A stretch of DNA of 64,000 bases from Calendula officinalis (taxonomy: Eukaryota > Streptophyta > Magnoliopsida > Asterales > Asteraceae). The position numbers and the translations under genes are program-made. The first letter of the stretch is position 1. The number at the start of each line of letters is the position of its first letter. The stretch spans positions 6,156,001 through 6,220,000 of the forward strand of contig OY970823.1 in assembly GCA_963853835.1 (NCBI GenBank), read 5' to 3'. The notes beneath the pieces are model-generated. The model made no database searches. It was not told where the DNA came from and saw only the letters and a list, made by a program, of their open reading frames with translations. Of the stretch, positions 33,881-45,208 are shown in pieces.

Positions 33881-36495
33881 TGTGACAACTCGATATTTCT
33901 GGTATGTAACTTCATTTCATTTCTAGAATTTCCTTATGTAGAAAGTTTCTATTTCTAGACATTTCTATTTCTGGCATCCTAATACACAACAAACTTACAT
34001 ATTTTTACACCATACATTTGTGTTTGATTATTTTAGTCAACACAACATTTTTATTTACTTATGGTGACACTCTTGAGCTTAAAACATTTCTAAAACAATA
34101 ACTTTCTCGATAAGACAATAAACGTAACGTATTAAATTAAAAGTGACTCGAATGCATCGAACCATGACCGACCACCTAAGTGGCCGGCCATGCACTTGCT
34201 CGTGACCATCTCCACACGGCCGAAACCCCTATGGGGTGTAGGTAAACTTGTGTTGATCTTATCTTAATATTTGAACTTCTATCCATTATCTTTAAATGAG
34301 TCCTTGTTGGCTTCAAACTCTAACTTTTACCTCCATATAAATACCATACTTAACCCTATAACCCTAATTTTTCCTTCTTTGCTTCCTTGTGCCGTCGAAT
34401 TCATCACCACCATCTCCATCTTCGTCGATCGCAAGCCACAAACCAGAGCACCCCTATTCGGTTCTTCTTGATTTTCGATCGCAAGGTATGAAACTCGAAC
34501 TTTCTATGTTATTTGCTTCCTTGATTCGGTCTAATACTCGAACCCGAGACCTAGGCCAAAGGCCAAGAGGTCTCAGCACTTGCTTGATCTTGATCCCGAC
34601 GTGCATGCTTGCATGCATGTCAAAGGGTTGTTGTTTAGTCAATTTATCGATTTGTTTTGCTCGTATGATTGCTAAGTTCCTAAACCGTTTGATTTGTTTG
34701 CCTATAACCCTAGGTCTCGAACCTTAACATGTAAAACCCTAGAACTAGAAACCTAAATTCAAACTATGACCAATCTAGACACCAAACCCGAACCCTAGAC
34801 ACGATCTAGTACGGATCTAGCTCAAACCATTAGGGTTTCGGCCTAGCCGGCCAACCCTAACCGAACCACTATCAAACCGAGCCTAGTTTGACCTAGATTG
34901 ACCAAATTTGACTTTTGTTGACTGACTTGTATCCTAGACTAAACCCTAGTCGAAATCTAGGACCCCAATGTTGACTTTTGTTGACCAATTTGACCAATTT
35001 TGACCCATAAGTCAAACCGGGTCAAGGCTGGATCTTGACCCAAACCGTGGACCCAAACCCGAATACCCAATCGGGCCTAGGCCCGTACTTGGCCCATATC
35101 GATCTATCTTAGTCCATCGGGCCCAAACCTTAGTTGGCCCATTAGTATCCAAGCCCATTTGGACCAAAGCTTTGGCCCATTCATAACCAAACCGAACCCA
35201 ATTGGGCCATGCCCAATCCATGGCCCAATCTAATTAGACCTAAGCCCATTTAGGCCCATTAAGCCCATTAGGCCCAATAGGCCCAATCTAGGTCCAATAA
35301 GCCTAAACCAAGCCCATTTCATTTCATTTCGAAGCCCATTTCATTTCATTTCATTTCATTTCGGCCCATTAAGGCCCAATGATCCAAGTTCATTCGATGT
35401 CACAAAACGTAAAACATAACATAAATTTCATATCAATTAACTTATATCGTATATAGAATCGTCTGTGTTAGCTTAGTCTAATCATTAGTTAAATCATTTA
35501 GGAAGCTAGGAGTCTCTGAAGGATTTCTCTGTCCTAAGTACTGTGTCGCTAAGCTTTGCCAGGTGAGTCCACAGACCCCTTTTACTCTTTTTACTGTTTT
35601 TATAAACTTTAGGGTGGAAAACATAAACACAACTGCTACTATTTTACTATGATTGTACAACATCTATACTTTTTCATTATTGCGTTGGCATGACAAACAA
35701 TTATTATACCGGACTAAGGTTTGCCAGCAATCATTAACTAGTGGATCTAGACCATGGATATGCAGATAGTATTATTGGCTGACACTCATCCTCCCAACAA
35801 ACGTTAGATCATTACTTGGTATAACCAAGACATCTCCGGGAGTGTATATCCATAAAATAACGATAACATAATGGAGTTGAAGTGTTGATTGTGGACTTAG
35901 GGGTTGGTATATTAACTCAATAGACTAGCTACCTGTTGGGGATAACAGTCCATGCGATGTGAAACATAACATTTGGTTTAACACTTTTTCATAAACATAA
36001 CTAGTAGTTGTAGATATTCTACAACTACACTAAACATTTCATACTTACTACTCATATCACATGAGTGTTAAACTTTATACTTTTCAGTCACAAAACATTC
36101 TCTTTACAAACTTTTTTGGGTAGCAAAACACTTTACTTATTTTACTTTAACCCTGTGGATTCACTCAACATTATTGTTGACCCTTTTATTATTTATGTTT
36201 TTCCAGGTAATTAGGTGCAGTCGAATTGGAGGATATGAGCAGTGGGATTGTCGTGAGCCATGATTAAAACATTAAGTTTACGAACAATCATTTCATTTCA
36301 AAACAATTTCTATTTTAGGAAACATACTATTTTTGGAAACTTTCTACTTTTGGAAAGTGAAACAATCTTTTATTTTTCGTTATTGCGTGTTTGTTTGTTT
36401 ACTTAATTTTTGCTATGTTGTCATGAACGTTACACCCTCGTTCTTCCGCAAAACATTTTAAATGAAGTAAAACTCATTTTTGGCGGGGTGTGACA
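33881..36495 (+). mobile_element. Solo LTR of a Ty3/gypsy element
   Basis: The 2,615-bp insertion starts TGTGACAACTCG and ends GCGGGGTGTGACA. It is flanked by an exact 5-bp duplication CTTAT (33876-33880 and 36496-36500). It has no primer-binding site or internal domain, so it is the product of LTR-LTR recombination. It sits within the RT frame, which joins correctly on either side. A dense array of GGCCCA/AAGCCCATT motifs lies at about 35020-35390. No gene inside. The length and TGTGAC..GTGACA ends fit the Tekay/Del type of chromovirus LTR. Confidence 0.9.
35020..35390. repeat. GGCCCA-motif array in the solo LTR
   Basis: More than twenty GCCCA/TGGGC motifs (GGCCCATTAAGCCCATTAGG and variants), with a short TTTCATTTCA tract at 35320-35360. 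GGCCCA is a known class of promoter motif in plants (site II / TCP-like); the function here is inferred. Confidence 0.65.
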
Positions 36496-37383
36496 CTTAT
36501 GGTCAAAAGATTTGAAATGAGTATGATGGGGGAGACGAGCTTTTTTCTGGGTCTACAGGCTCGTCGGTTACCTACTGGGATCTTCATAAATCAATCAAAG
36601 TATATCACTGATTTGCTAAAGAAATATCTGATGGATGACTGTAAACAAATTTCTACACCAACGTCACCTGGCTCAAAATTGAATGTTGATCCCGAATGTA
36701 AGCTGGTTGATGTAACAAACTACCGAGGCATGATAGGGTCATTATTATATCTAACTGCTAGTCGACCAGATATTATGTTTTCTACTTGCATTTGTGCTCG
36801 CTATCACGCTGCTCCTAAAGAGTCTCACCTTCAAGCAGTCAAACGCATATTTCGTTACTTAAAGGGTACTCGAGATCTTGGTCTTTGGTATCCCAAAGAA
36901 ACCTCGTTTGACCTATCTGCATTCTCTGATGCTGATTATGCTGGCTGTATGTCGGATCATAAAAGCACATCTGGAAGTGCTCAATTTCTTGGTGATAAAT
37001 TGGTGAGCTGGTCCTCACGGAAACAAAATTGTGTATCTCTTTCAACTGCCGAAGCGGAGTATGTTGCTTCTGCAAGCTGCCTATCTCAGGTAATTTGGAT
37101 GCAGTCACAATTGAAAGACTACGACTTTTCATACAACTGTATTCCTTTATATTGTGACTCACGAAGTGCAATTGCAATTTCATGCAACCATGTTCAATAT
37201 TCCAAAACTAAACATATTGATCTTCGATATCATTTTATCAAAGATCATGTTGAACAAGGAAATGTGGAAATGTACTTCGTATCCACCGATTTTTAGTTAG
37301 CTGATTTATTTACCAAGGCTTTAGACGAAAAACGATTTAACTTTCTTGTGTCTAAACTTTGTATGCTAAATCTTAAAACCTAA
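36496..37383 (+). pseudogene. Copia RT end and RNase H (nested element)
   Basis: The RT resumes with K-R-F-E-M-S-M-M-G-E and F-F-L-G-L-Q, then Y-R-G-M-I-G-S-L-L-Y-L-T-A. RNase H follows with S-D-A-D-Y-A-G, S-L-S-T-A-E-A-E-Y-V and L-Y-C-D-S-R-S-A-I-A. A TAG at 37294-37296 interrupts T-D-F|L-A-D-L-F-T-K-A-L-D-E-K; the domain then ends normally with L-N-L-K-T and TAA at 37381-37383. All RNase H acidic residues appear to be present. Confidence 0.85.
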
Positions 37384-38044
37384 ATCATTTCTACTCGTTA
37401 AATTTCAATTTTTGTTTCTACAAAATGTTTTTCACTGTTTTAAATCTTTAAAGCTATGACTTATACATAATTCAGTGTATAACTCGCTTTTCAATTTGAT
37501 GGATTATGCACACATTAGTGTATAACCCGTTCCTAACCGTTTAATGGTTTTCAAGTACATCAGCTTGAAACCCGCTCATAACCAGTAAATCACATAACTG
37601 TAAAAACTCTTCTCCACCCCTCTACTGCTGCTAAAAGGTACATTTATGATCTACAAAATTTTTATCTTTCTTTATTTTGTCGAGGGGGAGAAATAATAAT
37701 TCTAGGAGGAGAATTAGTATTTCAAGGGGGAGAAAACTTAAAAAAAAAAAAAAAAAAAAACTTTTATACCCAATTGAATTAATAAATGATAAATTTTTCG
37801 AATGGCAATACCTTCCCATGGTTTGCCAGAACCGGCCTTACCTTCCAAGGGAAATACTTTTCAGCCGATTGGTAAACGTGATGGTATAGGTCTAGGGTAT
37901 AGATTTAGGTGAGTGCAAGGTGATGTGTAAACATGATAACATTAAGAAAACATACATTTGAGTGCATCCAAACAGCCAACAAACCGGGCAACCTCACAAA
38001 AATGTGATCATTCATGTGTTGAATGTTTCACTAGACTTAACTGG

Positions 38045-38466
38045 CCCAGTAAAGCAACTGCACTCCACCACCACTCAGATTCCTTTCAAAAGGAATTCGT
38101 TTCAATTCATCAGGGGAGGTAGCACCTAATCTATCGACTACTCATTCGGAGTATGTTGGTATTGAAATCATTAACCTCCTGCCCCGGGTTACGTCTCGAT
38201 TCAATGCACAAAGTGTCTAGATCTCACCGTCAAATATTTCCAATATAGGACGCATACATATTGAAATGAATCTTCGTGCATTCATCGGAACACTCATAGT
38301 GGCATCACAATCTGGTACTTCACGAGGATTGAGTGGAAATCCTGCTAGAGCTAAAATTGCGCCAACTATAAATGCAGGTCACACAATTGAATCGACCATT
38401 GTGCAAACGAGTATTGAATCAAATGGTGTGTTAACGGTTACTCTATGTGAGCCCGGTATTACCTAA
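38045..38466 (+). pseudogene. Unidentified coding remnant, copy 1
   Basis: I do not recognise this protein. The frame reads F-N-S-S-G-E-V-A-P-N-L-S-T-T-H-S-E-Y to a TAG near 38217, and resumes with I-G-T-L-I-V-A-S-Q-S-G-T-S-R-G-L-S-G-N, V-T-L-C-E-P-G-I-T and a stop. It is alignable over about 400 bp with a second, more degraded block at 38975-39390, including the flanking L-S-T-(T/S)-(H/Q)-S-E and C-(E/D)-P motifs, so it was once coding. Candidates are an extra ORF of the retrotransposon or a captured host or viral gene. A second-copy origin by duplication is inferred. Confidence 0.5.
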
Positions 38467-38974
38467 AGTGTTCAAGTTGTCATGCCTAAAATTTTCAATC
38501 ATAAAGGAAACGACTTATGCCGGAAACACATACATTTCCGATGAAAAATCCATGAAAATTATTCTTACAACGTTACATCTTAAATGCTGATCAATTGCAC
38601 AGATGAGCGTTATAGCACTCTCAAATAACTCCTATGATCTGCTATAACTGGCATGATCTACCCTATGAGCCACCTACAATATAGGACGTACTGTGAGGGT
38701 CCATAGGTCTAGGTGAGCATAATCAAGTATCACGGGATCTTGATTAGGGTATGCTGAGATAAAATTTGAGAGGGGGAATGAAGTATGGGGTGCAAATCAG
38801 CTAAACGCTTGGTAAAATAAATTAGGGTGTAGTTGAAAATTGAAAAGGTAAGCTTGAGTGAGGAGGGTTTGACAGGGTTAAAGAAAATGAAAAACCCTTT
38901 CCAAACCGATTAAAAGTCGGGTCGCCACGTCTCTATCAGATTGCATATGTTGCTCTCTGATATTGAAATAGACA

Positions 38975-39390
38975 TCATGGACCCAGTGATGCAATGCACA
39001 ACCCCCCCCCCCCCAGCCACTCAAGTACTTCTTAACAAGTACTTGTTTCATTTTCACGGAGACTAGCTCATATGCTATCGACATCTCAGTCGGAGATTGT
39101 TGATATTGAACAAGAGGACAACTCTCTCCAGTCCTCGCCTTTGTTTGTCCACAAATTGAGTCTAGAACCGAATTAAACACTTTTAGGACACATGTATTCT
39201 ATCAAGCATATCTATGTGATATTGGCGGAACATTCATAGTGATACCAAAAATATTGGTATTCCACGATGATTGAATGGAAATCCTACCAGTGCTAACATA
39301 AAAGCCAACACTGAACGTAGGTCACACAGTTCCTGTAACTGTTGTGTTAACGGGCAATCTATGTGATCCCAGGATACCCTGATTGACTTT
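38975..39390 (+). pseudogene. Unidentified coding remnant, copy 2
   Basis: It is related to 38045-38466. The same frame gives F-S-R-R-L-A-H-M-L-S-T-S-Q-S-E-I-V-D-I-E followed by frameshifts. I-G-G-T-F-I-V-I-P aligns with I-G-T-L-I-V-A-S of copy 1, and L-C-D-P with L-C-E-P. A C-tract (39002-39014) has probably expanded by slippage. Function unknown and not expressible. Confidence 0.5.
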
Positions 39391-40231
39391 GGTGCAAGGA
39401 TTTCAACGGTCAAGGAACTCAATGATAAAGTAATAGACTGTATTCTTACATCATCAACAACGGTCTAAGTTTAACTGATAAAATGTTTTATATATTGATT
39501 ACTACAAAAAAATGTATAATCATTATTCAACACATTTTTATCAATGGGTTTCGTCAGATTCAACTTATATTTTCTCCTTAAAATCGAAGATTCTTCTAAC
39601 CCAAATTCGCGGAACTTCCGAGTTACATGATGCATCCGATAAATCATATCCATCATGAGGGGGAGAAGATACATTACAAAGCGAGAAGATACATTATAAA
39701 TAATTACATCAGCCTATTTTACTCCACATTAACAAGGTATATGCACCAGTTAAGGGGGAGTAAACAATAAACCAAAGATCTAACAAAGATATCAAACAAC
39801 TTCCGTGGTTGATTTTGGTAATTCGTTCACCGGGGAGTAAGTATCAAAAAGGTTAAATCAAACTCCCGTGAAGAAATAATTGTTTGTTTGAGGGGGAGCG
39901 TAAACCTTACCAACATTTTACCCTAACAACAATTATCAAGAATTATTGATCGACATAAAGCCACAAAATTCAAGAAAAGACTTCCGTTGTTAATCTCTCT
40001 ATCATTATGGGTCTTACTTTTAGTCGATCAATATGTATCTTCAATCAAAAGTCTTCAAACTACATCTTGTTGGTTGAAAAGCTACAAGAAGTATTCGTTT
40101 TCACAGGTTAACAAAGCTCAAGTTGATCCTGATACATCATTATCCAACGAAATATCGACAAGGCTCGGCTTTTGCTAAAAGATGAAGACTTCGAAGATAT
40201 GCTTCCCAGACTATTGTTACAAAGGGGAGAT

Positions 40232-40492
40232 TGTTGAGTCTCATTTAGTGTATTCAATAGTCTAGGGGTGTAATATGTGACATTTATTGTAATCAATAGT
40301 CTATGCGTATTTCATGTAATTAGTCAATATTAGGCCTAGGTATAAGTACCTAGTTGTAACCTAATACTGATCAATCTTTGCCGACATATGAATAATACAT
40401 ATTATTTTTGCAAAGCTTCTTTCTCCATCTTCTTCCAAATTTACAATTGTTCTTGCTTAATCAGTAGTTTAATTGTTGATTACGGATTCACA
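40232..40492 (+). repeat. Nested Copia 3' LTR
   Basis: 261 bp, same length as 27475-27735 and about 95% identical by eye. Confidence 0.9.
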
Positions 40493-40771
40493 GATGCTAA
40501 TTCTTTTGAACACCCAACAAAGACTCCTTCATTTTTTTTGACTTCAAACTTGTTGAGTTTGTCTTTATCATTAAGAATGAAGCACCGACTGCCAGAAATA
40601 TGGAAAAATTTGACATTTGGGATATGATTGTTGATCAGTTCGTATGGAGTTTTGTTGTATGTTTTGTTGATGATATAATGGTTTTGGGTGAAACAAGCGG
40701 TGTTGATGGCTTCAGCCCATAAAGACAATGGAAGTTTTGAGAATGAAAGCATTTGTATGCGCAGCTTCAAC
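40493..40771 (-). pseudogene. Copia integrase C-terminal part (outer element)
   Basis: The minus-strand frame (from 40770) reads M-L-S-F-S-K-L-P-L-S-L-W-A-E-A-I-N-T-A, Y-E-L-I-N-N, F-F-H-I-S-G-S-R-C-F-I-L-N-D-K-D. It matches the segment that follows the catalytic Glu in the nested element (32945-33060). It ends at the nested insertion. Confidence 0.8.
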
Positions 40772-41490
40772 TAGGGGTTTTTTGTTTGGATAATTTGGAT
40801 TTATCCGAACCAAATAGGTGAATCCAAATGGATTTTGGATTTTCAATGTTCAAACTGAACCATCTAAACTAATTTAAAACCAAACCGATTCGAACCAAAT
40901 CACAATTTGGTTGGTTTGGTTTTGTCCGAACCAAACCATTTCTTTCTTAATATACTTCACACAACTACAAAAGTATATAATATAACTAATATTAAGTTTA
41001 ATTAATGTTAGTACTTTGATTCCATTCAATCAAACGAGCATCAACATGAACGGTTTCATGAAAAAAAATTGTTAAAGGTGACATATTAAGATCCTGAAAT
41101 TCGTAGGGTGAGGTCACAAAAACTCTTAAGCACGCCAAACATCTCAAGTTTTTTCCAATCTTCCTCAAGTGGAAGACCAGTAAGTGGTTCAAATTCAGAC
41201 TTGAAAAAGGATATGCACTTTCATGAGATATTCTGTAATTTCCATAGTCCATAGATATTTGAGTTTTTGGATATAGGCTAGAATTGTTGGATGTATATGT
41301 ATGTATATTACTATATGGATTTTTTGGACAATTCGGATTTTACAATGGAAACCAAATCCAATCCGAAAACCAAACTATTAATTTGGTTGAAGTCCAAACT
41401 GATCCAAAAAACCAAAAAACAAATCCAAACGATCCAGTCCAAATTGTCCATTTGGACAATCCGGTTATATCCGAATACTGAACACCCCTA
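40772..41490. mobile_element. Non-autonomous hAT-like element (719 bp)
   Basis: The ends are TAGGGGTTTTTTGTTTGGAT (left) and TAGGGGTGTTCAGTATTCGG (right, reverse complement), with many subterminal TTTGGAT/ATCCAAA and CCGAACCAAA motifs. It is flanked by an exact 8-bp duplication GCTTCAAC (40764-40771 and 41491-41498), the hAT hallmark. The interior (about 41000-41270) has coding-like sequence on the minus strand unrelated to a transposase that I can recognise. Confidence 0.85.
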
Positions 41491-41543
41491 GCTTCAACTA
41501 ATGTACGATATCATCTTTAAACAACACCAATCCGTTGGGGGGA

Positions 41544-42323
41544 TCATGCAGTGGAAAATTGATGAGTAACGCCAACAGATTCAAGAAAAGAATCAAGAGT
41601 TCGATTCTTAAATTCAATACCGTTGTCAATACGAATTGTTTGAACCTTTAATCCCAGGTTCACTTGAGTTTTCTTGATAAAAGCAATGATGATTTCTGCA
41701 ACTTCATCCTTTAAGCGTAAGAAATGGGCCCATGTATATCTTGAGTAATCATCAACAATAACCAAATCGTAACGTTTACCACCAAGGCTTTGAACACTTA
41801 TCGGTCCACACAAATCCACATGAAACACTTCAAGTGGTTTAGAGCTACTAGGGGCAGGTTTTGGTTTGTGAGTCTTTTTGGTCATTTTACCCATTTCACA
41901 TGTCGAGCATAAATGATCTTTGTCAAATTCAACATCGGGTAAACCTGCAACATGACCTCCCTTTAAAAGTTTGTTAATGGTTTTGAAGTTAAGATGAGAC
42001 AAACGACGATGCCATAACCATGGCTCATTTGATGTTGCCTTAGAAACCAAACAAACTTCTTCAAGTGGAACAACATCGTTTAGGTTGATGGTAAACAAGT
42101 TTGAGTCACGTGTGCCTGTTAGAAGTTCTTTTCCTTCATATGTTCGAACGGCACATCGTGTCGAACAAAATTTTATTTCTAATGTTTTATCACAAAATTT
42201 ACCAATGCTAAAAAGATTGTGTGAGAGATCTTCAACGTATGCCACATTTCGAATAATAAGATTTGGACGAATGATGTCTCCAAGTCCCAAAATAGCAGCT
42301 AAATGATCATTGACTGTACTCAA
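41544..42323 (-). pseudogene. Copia protease end, pre-integrase and integrase core (outer element)
   Basis: A 259-codon open frame. It contains N-L-F-S-I-G-K-F-C-D-K-T-L-E, the zinc-binding W-H-R-R-L-S-H-L-N ... C-S-T-C-E-M-G-K, and integrase acids in H-V-D-L-C-G-P-I and R-I-D-N-G-I-E-F (normally T-D-N-G). It ends F-L-E-S-V-G-V-T-H-Q-F-S, just before the third acid. The hAT-like element lies further downstream. W-Y-L-D-S-G-C-S-R-H-M protease sequence follows at about 42400-42365 in another frame. The ATG is not a real start. Confidence 0.85.
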
Positions 42324-42379
42324 ATATTTATCACGATAGTTGGTTAAAAGTGCTTTGTTTCAAGTCATGTGCCTTGAAC

Positions 42380-43066
42380 ATCCAGAGTCAAGGTACCACA
42401 GATTCTACATAAAACAATTAAAACAATTTAGGTACCCAATCATGTATGGGTCCTGAAATATTAGTAACAAATGTTTTATCTAGAATTAGTGTATGATCAA
42501 TTTAGAGTTTCGGAGAACTGCAATGAGGCAGTTCGGTTTTTGGTGATCTGATGATCCATTTGAGAGATTTCTCAGGGGATTGGATAACCCAGTGAGAATG
42601 TTCGTTTTTGATCCAATTGTATTTAACAAATGTTGGAGATTTGATATTTGTTATATTAGATTTTGTAGAGGAACCTGAATGAGAGAATTTATGTGCGGAA
42701 TGTCCTCGAGAATCATGTCGGTGAACAGATGTATGTTCATCAGAGTGTGATGGGGGTTTGGAAGAAACCTTCTTATGTTTAGAAATATTTGTGAATGAAC
42801 CTATTTGACTGGGTTTTTGTGGATGTGAAACAAGTTTCTTGCATGGTTGTGGAAAACAAGTTTGCATGATTTAATAATTCGACAAGATTTATGAAGTACA
42901 TTGATTTTTAAACCACATGGAGCATTTAACTTTACAAAATATCGATCATCATTATGAGAAATTTGTTTATTTGTAGCTTCATCACAAATTATCCTATTTT
43001 TACCACTTTTATCAAATTTGTATGGTCATAATCAACATAGTAATTAACAGGTTGACAAACAGAAGC
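42380..43066 (-). pseudogene. Gag-protease linker (outer element)
   Basis: The minus-strand reading from 42867 has QTCFPQPCKKLVS, a His/Ser-rich stretch, then V-K-Y-N-W-I-K-N-E-H-S-H-W, equivalent to 31540-31830 of the nested element. Further upstream (42880-43066) the reading is broken but still recognisable (F-V-K-L-N-A-P-C-G; D-K-S-G-K-N-R-I-I-C). Confidence 0.7.
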
Positions 43067-43660
43067 ATCCGATAGGAGCTTTTCCTTCTAACTTAGGAAC
43101 AACCACTTCCACAGCTGAGGGCACTCCCTCAGCTGGAGACATTCCGGACCCCTCTCCCCAAATTTGACAAGGTGATAAAAGAAGTTGACAAAAAGTACAA
43201 TCGGGACTCTAACCTATGCAAATGCATTTAATGTTTTAGTGGATAAGTCTACATCAACGAATAATATGTTTACATGTGGATTATCTTGTGCACAAAGAAA
43301 CATGGTTCTTGGGCTATATATAGAGACGTAAATGCTTGCAATTACACACACCTTTTAGCATTCATAGCACAAGAACATTCTCAGAGAGTTAGTTATTGTT
43401 TGATACTAACTTCTTCATAGTTAATACTCAAGCAATAAATATAGCCGTCAGTATCAGCTGATAACTCTCCATGCATAGGATCTTAGGTTGAGCATACAAA
43501 ACTGTCATTTCAGTATAAAGTTTTAGTGAGTCTGTACTCTCTATTTCCGCAAACTTTGTACCGCATTAAGTTGTTTTAATAAACTCTTAATTATTGAAAA
43601 ATCTTGTGTGTTATTTACTTTCTTGTCTATACTTAGCCATAACGCAACATATTAGTGTTG
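43067..43660 (+). promoter_or_regulatory. LTR-like or promoter-bearing fragment
   Basis: GCTATATATAGAGACG at about 43314-43329 is a strong TATA box. It is followed about 30 bp downstream by a CA-rich start-like sequence, and a second TA-rich ATAAA stretch near 43585 could be a poly(A) signal. TGATAAAAGAAG (43172) and ...ACGCAACA (about 43650) could be LTR ends (about 480 bp). No duplication or partner was found, so this is tentative. Confidence 0.35.
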
Positions 43661-45200
43661 TTTCGATCTACAAAGCATTATCAAGTTAATTTATTTGAAA
43701 CTATTACAAATTAATTTGAAAATATTAAAAAAATTTGATGGTCATGAAGATCTTAGAAGATGACTAGTGTCCTTCTAAAAGCTTCTTTTATTATAATAGA
43801 TAAATAGATGCATGTATGTTGGTATTTCGCTTGTATACTAAAACGAATTAAAATGAACAACACTTTGTCGTAACTCGGTTGCATTACGATGTAAGGGTTA
43901 CAATTTCTTAGGTTTAGATACACCATGCTTGCGTTGGATCTTATTAATTTGCGAAAGATTTTATTAAAACATTTTCTTACCTTTTTAATATATTTATTTA
44001 TGTACGATCGATGCGCAGTATATTATTCATTACTAAGAAACTACGGCACTTTTTGACGCTTTCGCGACAAAACCGATTTCTATTGCCCCAAATTTTGACA
44101 AACATGGAAAGAAAATAAAAAAAAGTGTGAAATTAAAGTTTCGAAATTACTTATCGATCTGACGGATTTTCATGTCTCTTAGCGACACCAAATTTATTGT
44201 TTGCGATGGATATGCGTTCTATCATTTTCTCTTGTTAACCTGAGACCAAGTCCTTTTGAGTCCTACTCGAATGGTTGTGCAAATCCTAAAAATTATGGGT
44301 TAATTTATGATGATTAATGTTTTTTCTTTACCTTTATCTTTATCCTTATATTTATCTTTACATATTCGTTAATTCTCAAAACAAGCTACGTTATCTATGG
44401 ATATGAACCTATTTCGTGTTGGTACGTATAGCACATTGAAGGTCGCTGGTACAAATCTTCCATTTTCCTTGCTTCTTTTGGAAAAAAGTGTAATATTCAA
44501 ATTCAGATGTAACTTTTATTCCAATCTAAGAGAATGCGTAATATGGAAAGTAATGGGCCGTGGTCGGGCTAAGGTGGCGTGCTTGGGAGTAGGTGGCATG
44601 CAATAACGATAGGCGTGGTCCCACACCGGTGATGTAGTGGTTGCGGTCGTCATGTGTGTTTTGTGGCGCCGACCATTCCACAACTGCGGTAGTTGTGTTT
44701 GTGTATGTATATTTTTTTTCCTTTTTTAAATGAAAATGTGAGGACGCCATATATAAGATGTATTTTTGGTGTATCTGCGGTAGAGGGGTGAAACTGATGT
44801 GGTGCTGGTGTGTCTAGAGATGTGGTCGAGTAAATTGTACCCTTTGCTCTAATGGTCAGATATTATCTTGACATAATTTCATATTTAATTTACTTTTTAG
44901 AAAAGTATAAAGTAAACTATAATTAATAATTAGAAAGTTGTAAATGTATTTAAAACGTGTTCACAAACCATATTTGCAATTAATAAATTTCTTTTCATGT
45001 GACCTTTGGGAAATATTTCTTAAATATAATTCTTGAATTGAAATCTATTGTTGACCAAGAAAAAGTACATTACAATGTCCATTAGGAAAATTATTAAAAA
45101 TACGATCAATGTAGAAGTCAATCTACATTTGAAAATATCAAAATACATATATGGGAACACCTTAAGTGTATCCAAGTCATGGTGCATTCTCTATGTCATG
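43661..45200. other. Intergenic region upstream of the MADS gene
   Basis: No convincing coding. 44545-44720 is unusually GC-rich for this window and may be a diverged MITE, but I see no clear inverted repeats. The part nearest 45200 is the promoter region of the MADS gene. Confidence 0.45.
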
Positions 45201-45208
45201 TTGGGCCC

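Larger units (their letters stand above)
37384..40231 (+). other. Long 3' region of the nested Copia with multiple purine tracts
   Basis: No intact gene. GAGGGGGAGA-type tracts occur at 37682, 37719 and 39656, with GAGGGGGAGCG at 39890 and AAGGGGGAGT near 39750. The true polypurine tract AAAGGGGAGAT ends just before the 3' LTR at 40232. A 20-base A-run lies at 37741-37760. Two related coding-like blocks occur at 38045-38470 and 38975-39390 (listed separately). Confidence 0.6.
27475..40492 (+). mobile_element. Nested Ty1/Copia element (long-gag type), defective
   Basis: A full-length element with 261-bp LTRs, inserted into the minus-strand Copia. The target duplication GATGT (27470-27474) / GATGC (40493-40497) matches at 4 of 5. 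The LTRs differ at about 12 of 261 positions. It contains gag with a long coiled-coil extension, protease, integrase, RT and RNase H, with several stops and a large integrase deletion. A 2.6-kb solo LTR splits the RT. Without it the element is about 10.4 kb. The long 3' region has repeated GAGGGGGAG purine tracts, as in SIRE/Maximus-type elements. Confidence 0.85.
40493..43066 (-). mobile_element. Outer Copia element (minus strand), 5' part
   Basis: It continues the element of 24104-27474 on the other side of the nested insert, with integrase, protease and the gag-protease linker in minus orientation. It stops at about 43066, inside the gag C-terminal linker (related to 31320-31560 of the nested element). 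The 5' LTR, leader and most of gag are missing. A 719-bp hAT-like element (40772-41490) splits the integrase. Confidence 0.8.

Noticed and set aside
36490..37296. RNase H frame as a stand-alone gene
   Set aside because: It is the continuation of the Copia RT after a solo LTR insertion and has an in-frame stop near its end.
44526..44750. Open frame in the GC-rich patch upstream of the MADS gene
   Set aside because: No domain, splice or start evidence; probably a diverged MITE or promoter sequence.
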